From Athripsodes cinereus (Eukaryota; Arthropoda; Insecta; Trichoptera; Leptoceridae), in contig OX388311.1 of the NCBI GenBank assembly GCA_947579605.1, positions 27,902,951 through 27,966,950 of the forward strand: a stretch of DNA of 64,000 nucleotides, read 5' to 3'. Both the position numbers and the translations under genes were made by a program. How positions within the stretch are numbered: the stretch's first letter is position 1; every line of letters begins with the position of its first letter. The notes under the pieces were generated by a model. The model was given only the letters and a program-made list of their open reading frames with translations. It had not been told where the DNA came from and did not search any database. Positions 20,297-32,284 of this stretch are shown here, in pieces.

Positions 20297-20500
20297 TTAT
20301 CATTTATTTATTTATTTACACAATATACGGCGTGAGCCTTTTACATGTTAACAAAAAAGTGTACCTAAGGAACAACAACACCAACAAAAAACAAAGCAAT
20401 CGCAGTCTATACAAAACAATACACCACAAGTCAAGATTAACAACAAGATAATGTAAAAACAATAATAAAAAATTGTATATGAATAAGGTCAATAAAAATT
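20297..20500 (-). repeat. L-D-type LINE 3' end
   Basis: ATTTATTTATTTATTTACAC then ATACGGCGTGAGCCTTTTAC is the complement of the tail AAAGGCTTATGCCGT ... AATAAATAAATA seen at 45710-45745 and 49085-49126. Confidence 0.55.
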
Positions 20501-20825
20501 GACATGATTTTATTATAATTTATTATTTGTTAATTAATTTTATTTAATATGCTAACAATTTTATTAGACGTTGTGACACTACATATGTGTAACTTTATTG
20601 TTTTAATAGTTTTTTTATAAATAAAAGGAAAAGTGTCTTGAATGTATTATATTTATGACTTTAATTTGTACAAGAGAAAGAAAAATAGCGGAGAACTGAT
20701 ACGTACAAAAACATAAAGATACATTGTGTTAGAATAGTCTCTGGAGGTTTCAAAAACTCGAATAACAAACAAAAGTTCTTTTTGTTGTATTTTTTTTGTT
20801 TTTCAGAAGTTTATACTACAGCTAT

Positions 20826-20968
20826 TAAACCATTATAGCACATTCTACAAGTAGGATAACCAGGGAACCAACTGCGTGTAATAGAAATACAAATTTCCCC
20901 TCCGTCTCAATTAAAAAAATGAGACATTTAGGATGGGTGACATGCCTCATCGCTGAATTCTAGATATT
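20826..20968 (-). repeat. R250 repeat, 3' half
   Basis: ATTCTACAAGTAGGATAACC, CCTCCGTCTCAATT, GAGACATTTAGGATGGGTGA, CTCATCGCTGAATT. Confidence 0.7.
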
Positions 20969-21116
20969 AATGGTTTTATACAAGAGGTTCTTCTTACTAT
21001 AAATTTTACTTTACATAGCTTTAATTTCTAAAATTATAATCATACATGCACCGCTTAATACATAAAAACCTAAAAAAAATCTCCTTCAACATTCCTATCA
21101 AGATATATTGCGCGAA

Positions 21117-21205
21117 TTTCTTTTCACGACATCCTTAATGCTCTGATGCCGTTGTCATAGGAACGATATATTGTGAAAGAGGGGACGAATAATATGCGAA
21201 TGAGA
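21117..21205 (-). pseudogene. L-B LINE fragment
   Basis: CGACATCCTTAATGCTCTGA, TGCCGTTGTCATAGGAACGA, TATTGTGAAAGAGGGGACG parallels 57318-57375 in the L-B copy. Confidence 0.6.
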
Positions 21206-22920
21206 ATTATCCATCCTACAGTTCTAACGCTAAAGTTTGGTGAATGATAATAATATATCAAATATATCTACGAATATTTTTCCTATGTACTTATATACAC
21301 TTCCTGTTAACCTACAAACTCAACCCTTTCTCTAGAGATAATTCTCCCTCTCTTTCATAAATCTTTCGTTCTCTTTCCTAATCAGCACACAACACACACA
21401 ACTGAATGTAATCAACTCGCCACTCATTATATTCCTATCTTGCTTGTCTTTCGTGTTCTATCTTCCTATATTTTTCAACGTGAAATAAATGTACTACGTA
21501 CCTACCTAGCAGAGCATTGGACGCTAGAAATATGGGAACAAATTAATGATGAAATTTACTCATCTTCCATTTAATATTATGAAGCTTAGTGTAAGCCTTT
21601 GTAGCTTGTTAACAAATATGTTGCATTTACACATATTGCAAAATATTATAATTTGATAGAAGTTATAAAAAATAAATATTAAAAAGTTATTAACGCATTT
21701 TATGACATTTTAATTTTAAATACGAATATAATTTTGTAATGAATGATTATCAAATTGGTTTATTACATAATAATATTTTTTAGATTCTCACTCATTATTT
21801 ATTAAAGATATGAGAAGAGAATGAGTGTACCTCTCACTTTCATCAACTCAATTGGAAATGGAAGATTGAAATTTAGCCATTTTTTCTGCATCTCATCTAG
21901 TGTTTTTTTATTCTATGATTTTTTCTGAAAAGGTTTCATCACAGTTCCTCTTTAGAACACAGAGAAAACAACGAGTTTAGAATTACTTATAGAAAATATT
22001 GGTGCATACCTATATTTTTTTGTTCGAATTTTGAGGTATATAATGAAATTTTTTATTTTAAATCGTTCCAAATGGAGATGGTTCGTTTTGTTTTTTACGA
22101 AAGAACAAGAGTCTCGTAATTTTAAAATTCACCCCACGACTTGAAGAGTTAATAAGTTTTAATATTGCATAATTTCTTGATGTTTTTGAGTGTATTATAT
22201 AAGTAAAACCGAAATAATTAGGTTAAAACCATTACAATATTCTTCAAAACCTTGTAGATTAATATTATATGGCGCAGTTACAAGACTAAAAGTCATTAAT
22301 AAAATTTAAATATTGTTTCTGAAGATAAATATTAGTAATTTTATATTAATTGATATTTTTGGTTCGCTTAAAACTCATCCGATCCGTGAGATTCTTAAGG
22401 AAGTAGATGGTCTAATAATGGTTACATTTCTGTATATCAGATCGAGACTATACTATGTCACGAGAAGACATTTTTCAATAAGATCGTTTAGAAAAAAAAT
22501 AACAAAACTGTATTAAGTATATTTGCTACTTACATGTTTGTTAACACGAGTTCAATTTAAATTGGCGTTATTTTGTATATAAAAAAACATACTTTTTATG
22601 TACCGATAACACACGAAAAATCCATTTTCAACCTACATATTTTAACAAAATGAGCTTAACAATTTTTACACCAAATAACGTTGCATTAGTTCAAATGGTC
22701 AAATATTTATTGAAAAAGTGCTGCTAAATTATAACCTCCGTAAATAAAATTAATAAATTTAGTTTTTTATTGTGATATTCAATTAATAACAAAAATGTAC
22801 CTAAGAGGCTTTATGGCATTAATGTTTGAAAAAATAAATAAATAACATGGACTACAACAACATAATCGGTGTCATGGAAAAAAACCTCATCTGTATTTTT
22901 AAAAAAGTGATAGTTTTGTT
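21206..22920. other. AT-rich intergenic DNA, nothing recognised
   Basis: No repeats shared with the rest of the window and no convincing frame; the 67-codon frame at 22313-22516 is featureless. Confidence 0.4.
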
Positions 22921-22924
22921 TTAA

Positions 22925-23090
22925 AAATCGATTAAACTGAAAACAAATCCCGGTCAGGGCAAAGTGAAGAATGACCTTTTTCGTATTGTCCTGAGTCTCG
23001 GTGTTACATGAGTAGGTATATATGATTGGTGTATTGTATATGTGTGCATAATACAAGATTAATACCTTTGTTTGGGTTTGGGTTTTTTTT
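22925..23090 (+). mobile_element. SINE-A, 5'-truncated
   Basis: CCCGGTCAGGGCAAAGTGAA, GAATGACCTTTTTCGTATTG, TCCTGAGTCTCGGTGTTACA, then GATTGGTGTATTGTATATG and ACAAGATTAATACC follow the SINE-A body. Confidence 0.7.
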
Positions 23091-24155
23091 TTTAAATTAT
23101 GATTTTTTTGCTCACGTTTGAGAATAATTCTGTTATTCATGCAAAAGCTTTCACACTTTAAAATAATTCAAAATATATATTTTAAGCATAATTAGTCAAA
23201 AAACAAATACAAGAAGTTTCACAGCCATAATGTTATTAATAACTAAAACATTGTTAATCACAATGGCCTCGTATGACAAGATTTCACGTCTCTTTGTTTT
23301 TTGATTTCATTATGGACGCTACCTAGCACCGAAACATTTTATAACTTTTTTAATAAGAATGACTGTTACAGTTAGTTCGACATGATATAATTTCACTTCG
23401 ACATTTGGATTTGTATCTGATGGACGCTGATATCTCTCCACAGTTGTATGTCTTCAGAAGAAGCTCAGATGGTTAATGGTGCGGAATGTTGCAGAGGCAA
23501 GAGATCAGAACAAATTTTGTGCCCAAAAATGTAATTAAGAACATCATTAGAACAATGAAAATTGCGGAAGTAACATTGTTATCTCAACTATAACGAACTC
23601 AATAATCTTATCTACAAGATATTATTATGAGTCATTGAATTTTGAAATGTACTTCTCGGTATGACCTAAAAACTTTACTACTCCTGAGATATTTTTGAGT
23701 GATTTTATATCCTTAAATGCCCAACTTCCGTTTGTGAAATAAGGTAACTACCTACTCCACGTGTAGTTAATATCGCCATAGTATTATTTTGAAGATATGT
23801 ATTGTTTTTATTTTTTATAAGAGATATCCCACAACGTCACAATTTTCTTTTGTAAAATACCTTTATACAAAATGCAATATTAACATTAATTCGAAGATCT
23901 TGTTTTAGAACACGTTCATATCTCTGATTTGTTTTTTTTATAACTTTTGAATGTTCCTTTTCATTGTAGGTATTTTAGTAATAGTGCCGTTTATAAGAAC
24001 GCGCTTATGACAATATTTTTTTATTAACACGTATTTTGTTGCTTATGACAATATTTTTTACTAACACGTTAAGCTCGTATGCACGTTAGTAATTTTGCTA
24101 AAAATTGGCAACTTAAATTGGTAATACATTGTTAATTTATTAAAAAAACTTTGAT
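23091..24155. other. Intergenic DNA, nothing recognised
   Basis: A short near-direct repeat (GACAATATTTTTT ... ACTAACACG, around 24008 and 24048) is the only structure seen. Confidence 0.4.
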
Positions 24156-24157
24156 GA

Positions 24158-24400
24158 AGTCCTGGGTAAAGAAAAGGTCTTCCTCTTATCCCTTATACTT
24201 TTCGAGTATCCTGTTAAAGGAAAATTTCCTAAAACATCACATTCAAGTCATTTGACATAATATTCAATTTAACTTTAAGGTGTGCCACCCATTTTGAATG
24301 TTTTACTTTTATTGGCACGTAAAGGACCTTTTGCGTGTTTGTCGCGTACAGTTAGTCTGCTAGCCACCCCAGTTGTGAGAAATTTTGTGATAGTATTGTG
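24158..24400 (+). repeat. R250 repeat, near full length, diverged
   Basis: CCTGGGTAAAGAAAAGGTCT, TTTTCGAGTATCCTGTTAAA, TGTGCCACCCATTTTGAATG, TTTTATTGGCACG, CTGCTAGCCACCCCAGTTGT. Confidence 0.75.
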
Positions 24401-24504
24401 TATGTACGAATATGAAAATAACTTTTTGCAAAAAATTACAGTGTTCAAACTTTGAAGTTTACCACGGATGGGTGTTTGATAAACGTGTATGAATTAAAGC
24501 CCAA

Positions 24505-25080
24505 AATCTTAATTTTTTTTTTAAAATTATTTTATTACACTAATAAATTACAAATCTTATACATATTTTCATTGATGCTGCCCAACTAGATATAACCTGT
24601 TCTAGGGCAAACATCTCACAAACATATCAATCATATTGAAACATATACACAATCACAAAAAGCATTCATCTCCTATATTAACACAATCACATTCATAACA
24701 ATAAAAACACTGCTGTAAACTGTCCATACATGAAACAACACACAAACAAACCATTTCTCCATATAAAACCAAAAAAAAAAACAACACATCCCTCAACCAC
24801 ATACATCACAAATCCCACACCACATACTAACACACGTATATCACCCCACATAAAACACAAAACACAAAACAAATCATGGAACAGATCCTAAGATATCTTG
24901 CAATCTCTCCATTGACAGATCAGACACCCACCCATAACATGCTCTTTTAAATTCAACAAAAACAGTGATTTCTCTAATCTTTAGAGGCATGATGTTAAAC
25001 AGTCTAGGTGCTATCCACACAAACTGCCGCTGTCCGAACACTGTAGACCTGAATGGAGTGATAACACTTGATATGGGGGG
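24505..25080 (-). pseudogene. Jockey/CR1-like LINE 3' fragment with reverse transcriptase C terminus
   Basis: On the minus strand, about 25080-24875 reads SVITPFRSTVFGQRQFVWIA, PRLFNIMPLKIREI, VFVEFKRACYGWVSDLSMER and ends shortly after with a stop. The pattern aPRlfNxxPxxIRe...FKra is the standard C terminus of Jockey/CR1-type non-LTR reverse transcriptases. 24870-24505 would be the 3' UTR, rich in short ACA repeats and ending in an A-rich tail on the minus strand. The rest of the element is missing. Confidence 0.7.
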
Positions 25081-25502
25081 GTGAGAGAGATGGTGATGAG
25101 AATGGTTTTGGTTGAGGATAAAATAAATAAAATATTATGCCAAAAATGCCAGCGGCTGAGACTCTACTGGGCTACTTACAGCACTCCAGGAGTTAAAACA
25201 ATAAAAAAAATGGTCTCAATTAAATATATAGTGAGGCTATATAAATAAGAGACGACAAGTTATAGGTATACAGATAGGCGAATGTGTAAAAAGCAAAATG
25301 TAAATTTTAAACAAACATTTAATGAAAATAAAAATGCTTACCACTATTACAGACATATTTTTAAACAGCAACACAATACTACGACTTACTCACTACCCCG
25401 TATTGTCTGTGCACTTATTTATCCCACGAACAAAATTACACACTTGATGTTTATTTCAATAAAAACGAAAACGTAGCACTTTTAAAATAATTAAATTTCA
25501 CT

Positions 25503-26030
25503 TTGCGATGATTGTAATGGATCCCACGATGAGGGCGCCTCTGGCATGGAAATGCCTAGAGGCAAACAAGTTGAAGAAGGCGCCCCTTGGCGCAGTGCTG
25601 GGAGGGCGAAGTCCCACGTCCGAGGCTCCTGGAGGCAATTACCAGCCTACACAGGTACGAAGTTGGCACGTCATGGCTTCAGGAGGAGAATATCTCAACT
25701 CAACTGAAGCCCAATGACTAGAGACACTTGTCTCTCTGAAGGTCAGCTGATGAGTGATGGCAGGAGCGATCCTTATACCAAGGACGCCTGTTTACGACTC
25801 ACTGATGATAACTGATCACTACCGATGACTGGAGGAGACTGACTTTCAAGGACATTTCTCCGCGTTCCTTGAGTGGTGTAGAGAGGGGTTGGTCCTACCC
25901 CTTCGATGACGCGATACATCCACGTGCAGCGGCGTGATTGGTTGATTGCAGTAGCAATACACGCCTACTGCAAGTTCCATTGTATTACGAGTCCACCTGG
26001 GCTCTTGTCTGGATTCCGAGAATTATGCAG
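25503..26030. other. GC-richer island of unknown nature
   Basis: About 500 bp is clearly less AT-rich than everything around it, with sharp edges. It contains GGCGCCCCTTGGCGC, a hairpin (GCCTCTGGCAT with ATGCCTAGAGGC) at about 25540-25567, and GTGATTGGTTGATTG. A 69-codon plus frame (25508-25717) has no recognised motif. It could be a decayed gene, a solo LTR, a promoter or a mobile-element fragment; nothing decides. Confidence 0.35.
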
Positions 26031-27375
26031 TAAATAATAAAATAAATATTTACAAATAAATATTATGTTATGAAGCGTCCAATGCACTGATTTTAATTAT
26101 TAATTAATTCACATATAAATTAATTTAAGTGTCTCTTTCACTGATATCATATTTCTTGTGTCCTTTATCACCATTTATAATTATATAACAAGCGTCCATT
26201 CCGCAACACAAATAACACATCTTATATCTATTACATATGTCACAATACAACCCTTTAGGTAGATAATTAAATACTCAAACTATGTATGTTACAATTAAAT
26301 TATAATTCATACCTAAAGAGCTGTTTACATAATTCAACACATGTCACCGATATCGACACTCAATATCTCGAAGCGTAGGTATAAAAAATCCAACCAAGCA
26401 GATACTAAATAATAACAATAATACAAACGCATTCTAGAATATTCATTTTAAAAACAATTAGCCGAAGTATGTACACAATGAATGCGCCTTAATCCTTTGA
26501 GTTATTATTATTTTATTACCCCTGTTGCTATGTAGGTACAAATATAAATAAACAATGATAATATTTTGTATATAGGTACGAAGATTAGCAAACAATAATA
26601 TTAATAATGAATGCAGGTACCTTTCAAGTGCGAGGAGATTTTTAATGTCGGGATTTTCATATTTCTCATGAACTGCATTGTCTTATATTGAAATCCCGTA
26701 CAACTTTCTAAAACCAATTATTATTTTTAATGATAACTTTTCGGCACAATACCTACTATACCGGGCACATCACACTAAATGACTTTGTAATAAATAATGC
26801 TTTGACAGAATGCCTGGACTAGGAAATATAGGTACAGATAATATCTGCACAAAAGTCACGTTGTGTAACAAGTCTTTGAATCTAATTAAAAACAACAGGG
26901 ATGTATCTCGTAAAAGAACGTAACAAAATTAATTATCTAATTATTACTGTCACCCGGGAAGTATGGCAACAACACCACATAAGAGAGAATACGTGGTTTG
27001 AATGCAATTCGTTAGATGTAGGTATGTTTGGCAACGCTGCACAGTGGGCTACTTGAAGTACCTAACTATATCAGTTGTTAGTCGCGATTTTCTAAATTTA
27101 TTCCGTGATTTACAAAATACTTACGATAACACCTAATCTGTTGCCCAATCGAATATTTATGTTACTCGTATCTTCTTACTTTCGATCATATCGAAAATTT
27201 GACATCAGAACTTTGAATAATTCACCATAATTATCTTATTTGTTTGCTCGTTTTTATACATGCTGGTTTGAATCATATTGATTGATATTTGATAGGTAGG
27301 TATGTTTTTTAAATTTCAGATCACAAATTAAGATTTTTATTTACTTACTGTGGGTGAGAGTTCCATAAAATATCC
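26031..27375. other. AT-rich intergenic DNA, nothing recognised
   Basis: No shared repeats or conserved frames. Confidence 0.4.
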
Positions 27376-27379
27376 AGCT

Positions 27380-27458
27380 ATGAATAGATCCCACATTCTT
27401 TTCTAATATTTTTAAGTGTCCTGTAAAAAGCTGGTGTTCGTAAAACATCACATGAGAG
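27380..27458 (+). repeat. R250 repeat, 5' fragment
   Basis: TTTTTAAGTGTCCTGTAAAA, AGCTGGTGTTCGTAAAACAT, CACATGAG. Confidence 0.65.
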
Positions 27459-27584
27459 ATGAAACATGATACAGAAATGTCAGCTCCTTTCTCATTTATA
27501 CTCTTCAATTTCCAACGAAGAGTGTGGATGAGAGAGGAGCAGAATTCTTAACATTCCCCTGAAGGATTACTCTCAATCTGAAAT

Positions 27585-27712
27585 CATAGAGGCACTGTGT
27601 CAAGTAGGTAAAGCTTTTGAGTCACGAGGTTCTGAGGTCGATTCCCAACCAAAGCATAATCAAGGAATACCTTTTTCAAACTGTCCTGAGTCTGGGTATT
27701 TATTTACGGTGA
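27585..27712 (+). mobile_element. SINE-A head and proximal body
   Basis: GGTAAAGCTTTTGAGTCACG, AGGTTCTGAGGTCGATTCCC (box B), then ACCTTTTTCAAACTGTCCTG, AGTCTGGGTATT. The body stops where the TTCGAA array begins. Confidence 0.7.
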
Positions 27713-28412
27713 CAGGAAAATTATTCGAATCACAATTATTCGAATGGACAATTCTTCGAAAAAACATTTGTACGAACTAACTTTTTTCGAATGACAATTA
27801 TTCGAATGGCAGTTATTCGAATCTACAATTATCAGAAAACACAATTGTTCGAATTTTTATACGTTATATTGATAACAACAATTATCCGAAAAACAATTCT
27901 TCGAATTTTTATTATCAAGACAGATAATATTGCTCCTATTTTCGGCGAAAAATGACGTACTTAGCGAAGTTATATTATATAATTCGACTCAGTTTGCAAT
28001 CGATATATCTAAATAGTGTCAAACGTTTGGAAAAATAATTTAAATATATTTATAATTAGGTATGAACGCAATTGCCTCATTTTCTTAAGAAACTAAAATA
28101 ACGTGAAAGTTGGATGAGGTATGGCTGGAGTTTTATATGAAACGTAATATAATTGCGTCAATATGACCTGCTTCTGAAGATCAAAATAAAATGAATTTAG
28201 ATTAATATATAAAATATAATATAAAATAATTCGAATAATAGGATTTTCTAACAAATGTTAGTCGAACAATTCACTTTCCATTAATTGTAATTCGAATAAT
28301 TGATAGTTGAACAAATGTTATTCGAAGATTTGTTAATTCGAATAATTATTTTTTCGAACAATTGTGAATTCGAATAATTGTATTTCGAAGAATTTTCATG
28401 TAATCCCTGTGA
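27713..28412. mobile_element. Foldback-like element with inverted arrays of TTCGAA units
   Basis: Left array (27720-27925) and right array (28225-28400) each hold about ten copies of a 14-18 bp unit close to CAATTATTCGAAT. The right array is the same unit in inverted orientation, and the outer ends match in part (ACAGG...AAAATTATTCGAA against ATGAAAATTCTTCGAA). The ~300 bp between (27930-28220) is unique AT-rich DNA. TIRs made of short tandem subrepeats are the hallmark of foldback elements. It interrupts or abuts a SINE-A. No coding capacity. Confidence 0.65.
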
Positions 28413-28614
28413 TCATAGTGAAATGGACTAAAAGGCCTCAGCAGGTATGGGTCTCGGAACTATGTGCGCGTATTATAATATATTAGCACATAGCAACTAC
28501 ACATATATAACTAATGTTGTTGATAAGGAGACTCAAGTGAGGGTTACTTTAGTTAGGATGCGGTTACAGCCAGAACGTCTAGACTAGATGTGGCTGGCTT
28601 ACTTTAATACTATT

Positions 28615-28722
28615 ATAATTCGACTGTCTAGTTCCCTAGCTCAACACGTCGAAAATTTCAATTTACCTAATTTGTAACAATCAAAGTCACTCTTTCAATT
28701 TTACAAACAAATTATTGCTATA
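28615..28722 (+). repeat. ~110-bp repeat, also at 63868-64000
   Basis: Both copies share CTAGTTCC/CCAGTTCC, CAACACGTCGAAAATTT / CAACATGTCAAAAATTTT, ACTCTTTCAATT, CACAAATAAATAA-like ends. The family is unknown. Confidence 0.5.
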
Positions 28723-28799
28723 AAAATACATGGTTCCCTTTAAAATTTATAGGTATATTAGTCCATCCACTTAACCCCTCCTTCCCCAACATGTGTGTT

Positions 28800-29207
28800 G
28801 CTTTACATTTCGCAATTATAATAATAATAATTACTTTTTAGTTTATTTATAAACATATTTTTTTTTTCATGTATGTATATATGTATTATATTTACAGTAT
28901 GTATTTTAGTATCTATTTGTATGTATGTATTATTTATTATAGTTTATTACTATTATTTTTTTTTAACTACTTAATTATATGTATTACATATTTTAGTTTC
29001 TATGTTCTTAAAGACTTATTATAATTTTTATTTTTACATATATATTTTTTTTTCCATTTGTTTATTATTCTATTGGGTTAGTTGGAAGATATCGCGTCCC
29101 TGCGATAAACTCGCCCATTGTGCAAAATTATTCGTTTATACCATGTAACCTTATCATTTGTATCCATATATTTTGTACAATAAAGTTTATTATTATTATT
29201 ATGTATT
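28800..29207 (+). repeat. LINE-like 3' UTR and tail of the SINE-C tail family
   Basis: AT-rich, T-run-rich sequence ends in GGGTTAGTTGGAAGATATCG, CGTCCCTGCGATAAACTCG, then ACAATAAAGTTTATTATTAT with a (TTA)n tail. ATCGC and GCGAT form a short stem. No reading frame remains, so LINE identity is inferred from the tail. Confidence 0.55.
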
Positions 29208-29209
29208 AA

Positions 29210-30120
29210 GTTAAAGAAAAAAAGGAGGTTGTAATTTTTAGTTCCACAAATAAATACATACTTCGAATTGTTTAACTATTTAACAGAAAAAAGACAGCGT
29301 ACTTTTTTTAACAGCTTTATTATTATGAAGTATATTTCGCTTTCTGTTGTACTTTTAAAGTATAACATAAGTATACCAAAATTACAAAAATGGATATTTC
29401 TCGAATATTATGTACACATATTTTCTAGTTCTTGTTCTATGGAACTGGACAGTCTACATTATTATTCTACTAATAATGTCTTATACATATTAGTACAAGT
29501 ATGTATCTGCGTATAATGCAAGTAATCATTAATGCTTAGCAACCAACTAATAGCACCTACTTACGTATACAGAGAGTTCACTCAGTCATGGACCAGCCGA
29601 AGCATGGACCCGAAGCGAGGGCCTGAAACAAGTTAAAAAGTTATGCGGTAAATTGATGTTTTTTTCTAAGAAACTGGTAAGTGGTCAAAGCAGGCTGACG
29701 ATTAGTTTTACTACATGTGTTGAAATAATGCTGCTTTAGTATGGAAATATAACAATTAAGCAATTAAGTGTTTTTAGATTTTAGTTTATTTTTAAAAGAT
29801 TTTAATAAGAACAAATGGGATTATTTAAAAAAAATACGAATAATTATAAAACTTTGAGCCAAATGCTTCAATGCATTTTTTTCATATCAAATTTAAATTC
29901 ATTTCGTACAATGAAATTACATTTTCTAGAACCTATCGTCACTCTGCTTCGGCCGATACATGACTACGCAGACACTCTGTATAAGAACATTCTAGGATTA
30001 ATTTAATTAGTTGCTTTCAGTTAGGACATGAGTAACATGTACTTATCACGACTATAGAGTTGACCAACAATGATAATACCTAATAGCTTGAACTTATGTC
30101 TGATATCTTTCAGAGGTTAT
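29210..30120. other. Intergenic DNA, nothing recognised
   Basis: Short frames at 29268-29516 and 29815-30006 have no motifs. Confidence 0.4.
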
Positions 30121-30124
30121 AGTG

Positions 30125-30260
30125 GAGGGCGGTGTGGCGTAGAGGTAACGCACTTGCCTTTGAGTCACAAGGTCTCGGGTTCGATTCCCGACCAGCGAAC
30201 AATGAACTTTTTCAAATTGTTCTGGGTCTGGGCGTAAAATATGTTTGGTGTATTGGAGGC
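30125..30260 (+). mobile_element. SINE-A, best preserved head
   Basis: GGTGTGGCGTAGAGGTAACG contains box A and GGGTTCGATTCCCGACC box B; the head ends AGCGAACAATGAAC and continues TTTTTCAAATTGTTCTGGGT, CTGGGCGTAAAATATG. The A- and B-box spacing is tRNA-like. The body diverges from other copies after about 30255. Confidence 0.8.
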
Positions 30261-30464
30261 TATCATAGCGAGCTCGTTTTTCGTCGTGCTGTCTTGTCTC
30301 CTTCGGCGGATAGTGGATCTGGGAGGGATGTTCCTTTTGTTTATTATTTTTATTGGACAACATTTATGTGGTCGTTTACGTGCCAAAGCACCTCAAAGAC
30401 ACTGCTTATATTTAAAGAATTTTCCTCTCATAAAAAGAATATCAAAAACGTAGATATAGTCAAA

Positions 30465-30625
30465 AAGATTTCTGCGAGTCGGTTAAGGCTGGCCAGCGCC
30501 TCAGGCTGCCCATTATGGCCCATCCCTGAGGACAATGTTTTACTTTGTGAGTGCATATAAATAGAAGTCTCCTAACATCTATAATATCCGGACTTGAGGT
30601 GGGAGTCTTCAATGATGCACTTTAA
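30465..30625 (+). repeat. R190 repeat, diverged
   Basis: GGCTGGCCAGCGCCTCAGGC, TGCCCATTATGGCCC, later ATCCGGACTTGAGG, in the order of 35395-35535 complemented. Confidence 0.5.
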
Positions 30626-30721
30626 ATATGTACTGTCACGTATTTCCCAAGATTCATTTCTTAGTTTGGCAATAGCTTGCTCAATATATTATTATGTTAT
30701 AGCTGCAACATGAACTTCATA

Positions 30722-31152
30722 GGGTTGCCAGATGGTATCCAAAAGGAGAACATGTCCTCCTTTTTTATGTTTTGTCCTCCCTTACCTACTGTAAGTCATT
30801 CTTGCTAAACATCGGGTTCTGCGAGTTTTATTTTTGTATAAAACTCGCGAGAGTTTTTTCACTGATTAATACTCAATGGAGCAAAGAGAGGAATAGACCT
30901 AGTGTGTAGTCAGTTAAATCTTTAATTCCTACTCAATACAACTTCAAAAACATGACATGTGAAGATTTTTCTAATTATTTGTTGAAAAACCAAGAGTTTC
31001 TTTCCTAAATTGGCAGCTCAACTAAATATGAGTAAAATAAAGTAAAATAATATAAAAAATTCGTTTGATTTCGGAATGTCCTCCTTTTTTACAGAGAATC
31101 CTCCTTTTTATACCCATCTGTCCTCTTTTATCAAATTATCATCTGGCAACCC
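30722..31152. mobile_element. TA-flanked MITE with GGGTTGCCAGATG ends
   Basis: Left end GGGTTGCCAGATGGTA and right end, inverted, GGGTTGCCAGATGATA. TA dinucleotides flank both sides (30720-30721, 31153-31154). Subterminal GTCCTCC and AGGAGGA motifs recur near both ends. 431 bp, no transposase; the TA target suggests a Tc1/mariner-type helper. Confidence 0.75.
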
Positions 31153-31175
31153 TATAAGAGTATGCATATATGTAC

Positions 31176-31262
31176 TACCCCGTGAAGTCTCTGGTAAAGA
31201 TTAGTTCCCCTCTCTTTTCTGTAAGTTTTCAAGTGTTTCATCTTTTACAGGATACCCAATAA
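31176..31262 (+). repeat. R250 repeat, 5' fragment
   Basis: CCGTGAAGTCTCTGGTAAAG, TTTTCTGTAAGTTTTCAAGT, TTTTACAGGATACCC. Confidence 0.55.
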
Positions 31263-31269
31263 CATACGA

Positions 31270-31565
31270 CAAAGAGTGAGACACTTGTTTTATTCCGGGA
31301 CCTTCACAAAATGGTAATTTATTGTCTATGAATCCTCTAGTATCATAAATTAGCGTATTCTAGTAGGTAATTGTTGTGTTGGGTATATGGAATGAAACAC
31401 GTACTCTCTTGGTGACGTTACTTTAATGACTGACTTGTGACAATTACAATTATACATAACATACAAATATAATATATCTAACAGTAATAATGGTACAATC
31501 TGCGTCACTTCATCTACCCAAATATTGCTCGTAATTTGGACGATAGTTAGATATTATGTGCGTAT
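31270..31565. other. Intergenic DNA, nothing recognised
   Basis: No repeats or frames recognised. Confidence 0.35.
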
Positions 31566-31570
31566 TACAA

Positions 31571-31652
31571 GTGTACCTTTTTTTTTTTTAAAGATATATC
31601 TGGGTTTTGTTATAAACCCAAATACAACCTTATACACCTTTCACAAGTGTGA
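31571..31652 (-). mobile_element. SINE-B, 5'-truncated 3' end
   Basis: A T run, then AAAGATATATCTGGGTTTTG, TTATAAACCCAAATACAACC, TTATACACCTTTCACA: the distal body and tail of SINE-B without its tRNA head. Confidence 0.8.
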
Positions 31653-31981
31653 AATAATTTATTAGTGTACAGTACCCAATAAAATTATATTGTCTAATAT
31701 ACGATAGTATGTATTATACAATTTTATGTGTATTTAGAAACAGAACTGAGGAACTTGTGGTGTCAGATATTATTCACAATTTTGTTACGGAAGAGTTTCA
31801 TATTTTTAATCCAATTTTTTTAATTATTCACTGTATCGATATTTAAGTAATAGAGTTCCATAATGAAATGAAATCAAAAAGACATAAGTATCTCTTAATA
31901 AAAAGCAATATAGTAGAAAAAAGGTGTTTATTTATTCCATTTTTCATAGTTTTTAAGTGAAATTTAAATTAAGTGTTTTAT

Positions 31982-32035
31982 ATCCCACATGTGGGGTAGC
32001 AAGCAGACCAGTCTGCACGTAAAAAAACATTCTAG
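31982..32035 (-). repeat. R250 repeat, 3' terminus
   Basis: ATCCCACATGTGGGGTAGCA, AGCAGACCAGTCTGCACGTA. Confidence 0.7.
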
Positions 32036-32044
32036 GGGTCTTCT

Positions 32045-32280
32045 TCCGTGGAGCACCCGGCAAAAAATTGATCTTCTATCCTTCACCGTAAGGTTTCGAG
32101 ATACCTGTAAAAGACTTGTGTTTGAAAAAATAATCTGATTTTACAACATAAATTCAGCGATGAGGTTTGCCACCCATCCTAAATGTCTTATTTTTTTGCC
32201 ATGGAGAGGACAATTTAGATACATTTATTACATGAAATTAGTTTTCTGGCTACCCAACTTATTGGATAGCCAGAAAATAT
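32045..32280 (+). repeat. R250 repeat, near full length
   Basis: CCGTGGAGCACCCGGCAAAA, CGTAAGGTTTCGAGATACCT, TTCAGCGATGAGGTTTGCCA, CCCATCCTAAATGTCTTA, TTCTGGCTACCCAACTTATT. It sits next to an oppositely oriented fragment (31982-32035). Confidence 0.85.
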
Positions 32281-32284
32281 ATTG

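Noticed and set aside
20123..20335. Short proteins resembling CERGxCRHLGSNHGPL in several places
   Set aside because: They are translations of SINE-B heads, which explains their repeated similarity.
25510..26026. Solo LTR on the minus strand (TGCATAATTC ... TTACAATCA)
   Set aside because: Ends fit TG...CA, but there is no target duplication and no second copy, so the fit may be chance.
27713..28412. CRISPR array or heat-shock element cluster
   Set aside because: Units are too short and directly abutting or inverted, without uniform spacers; this is eukaryotic DNA, and TTCGAA does not have the GAAnnTTC spacing of heat-shock elements.
30132..30560. 142-codon frame
   Set aside because: It starts inside SINE-A and runs through R190; both are non-coding repeats elsewhere in the window.
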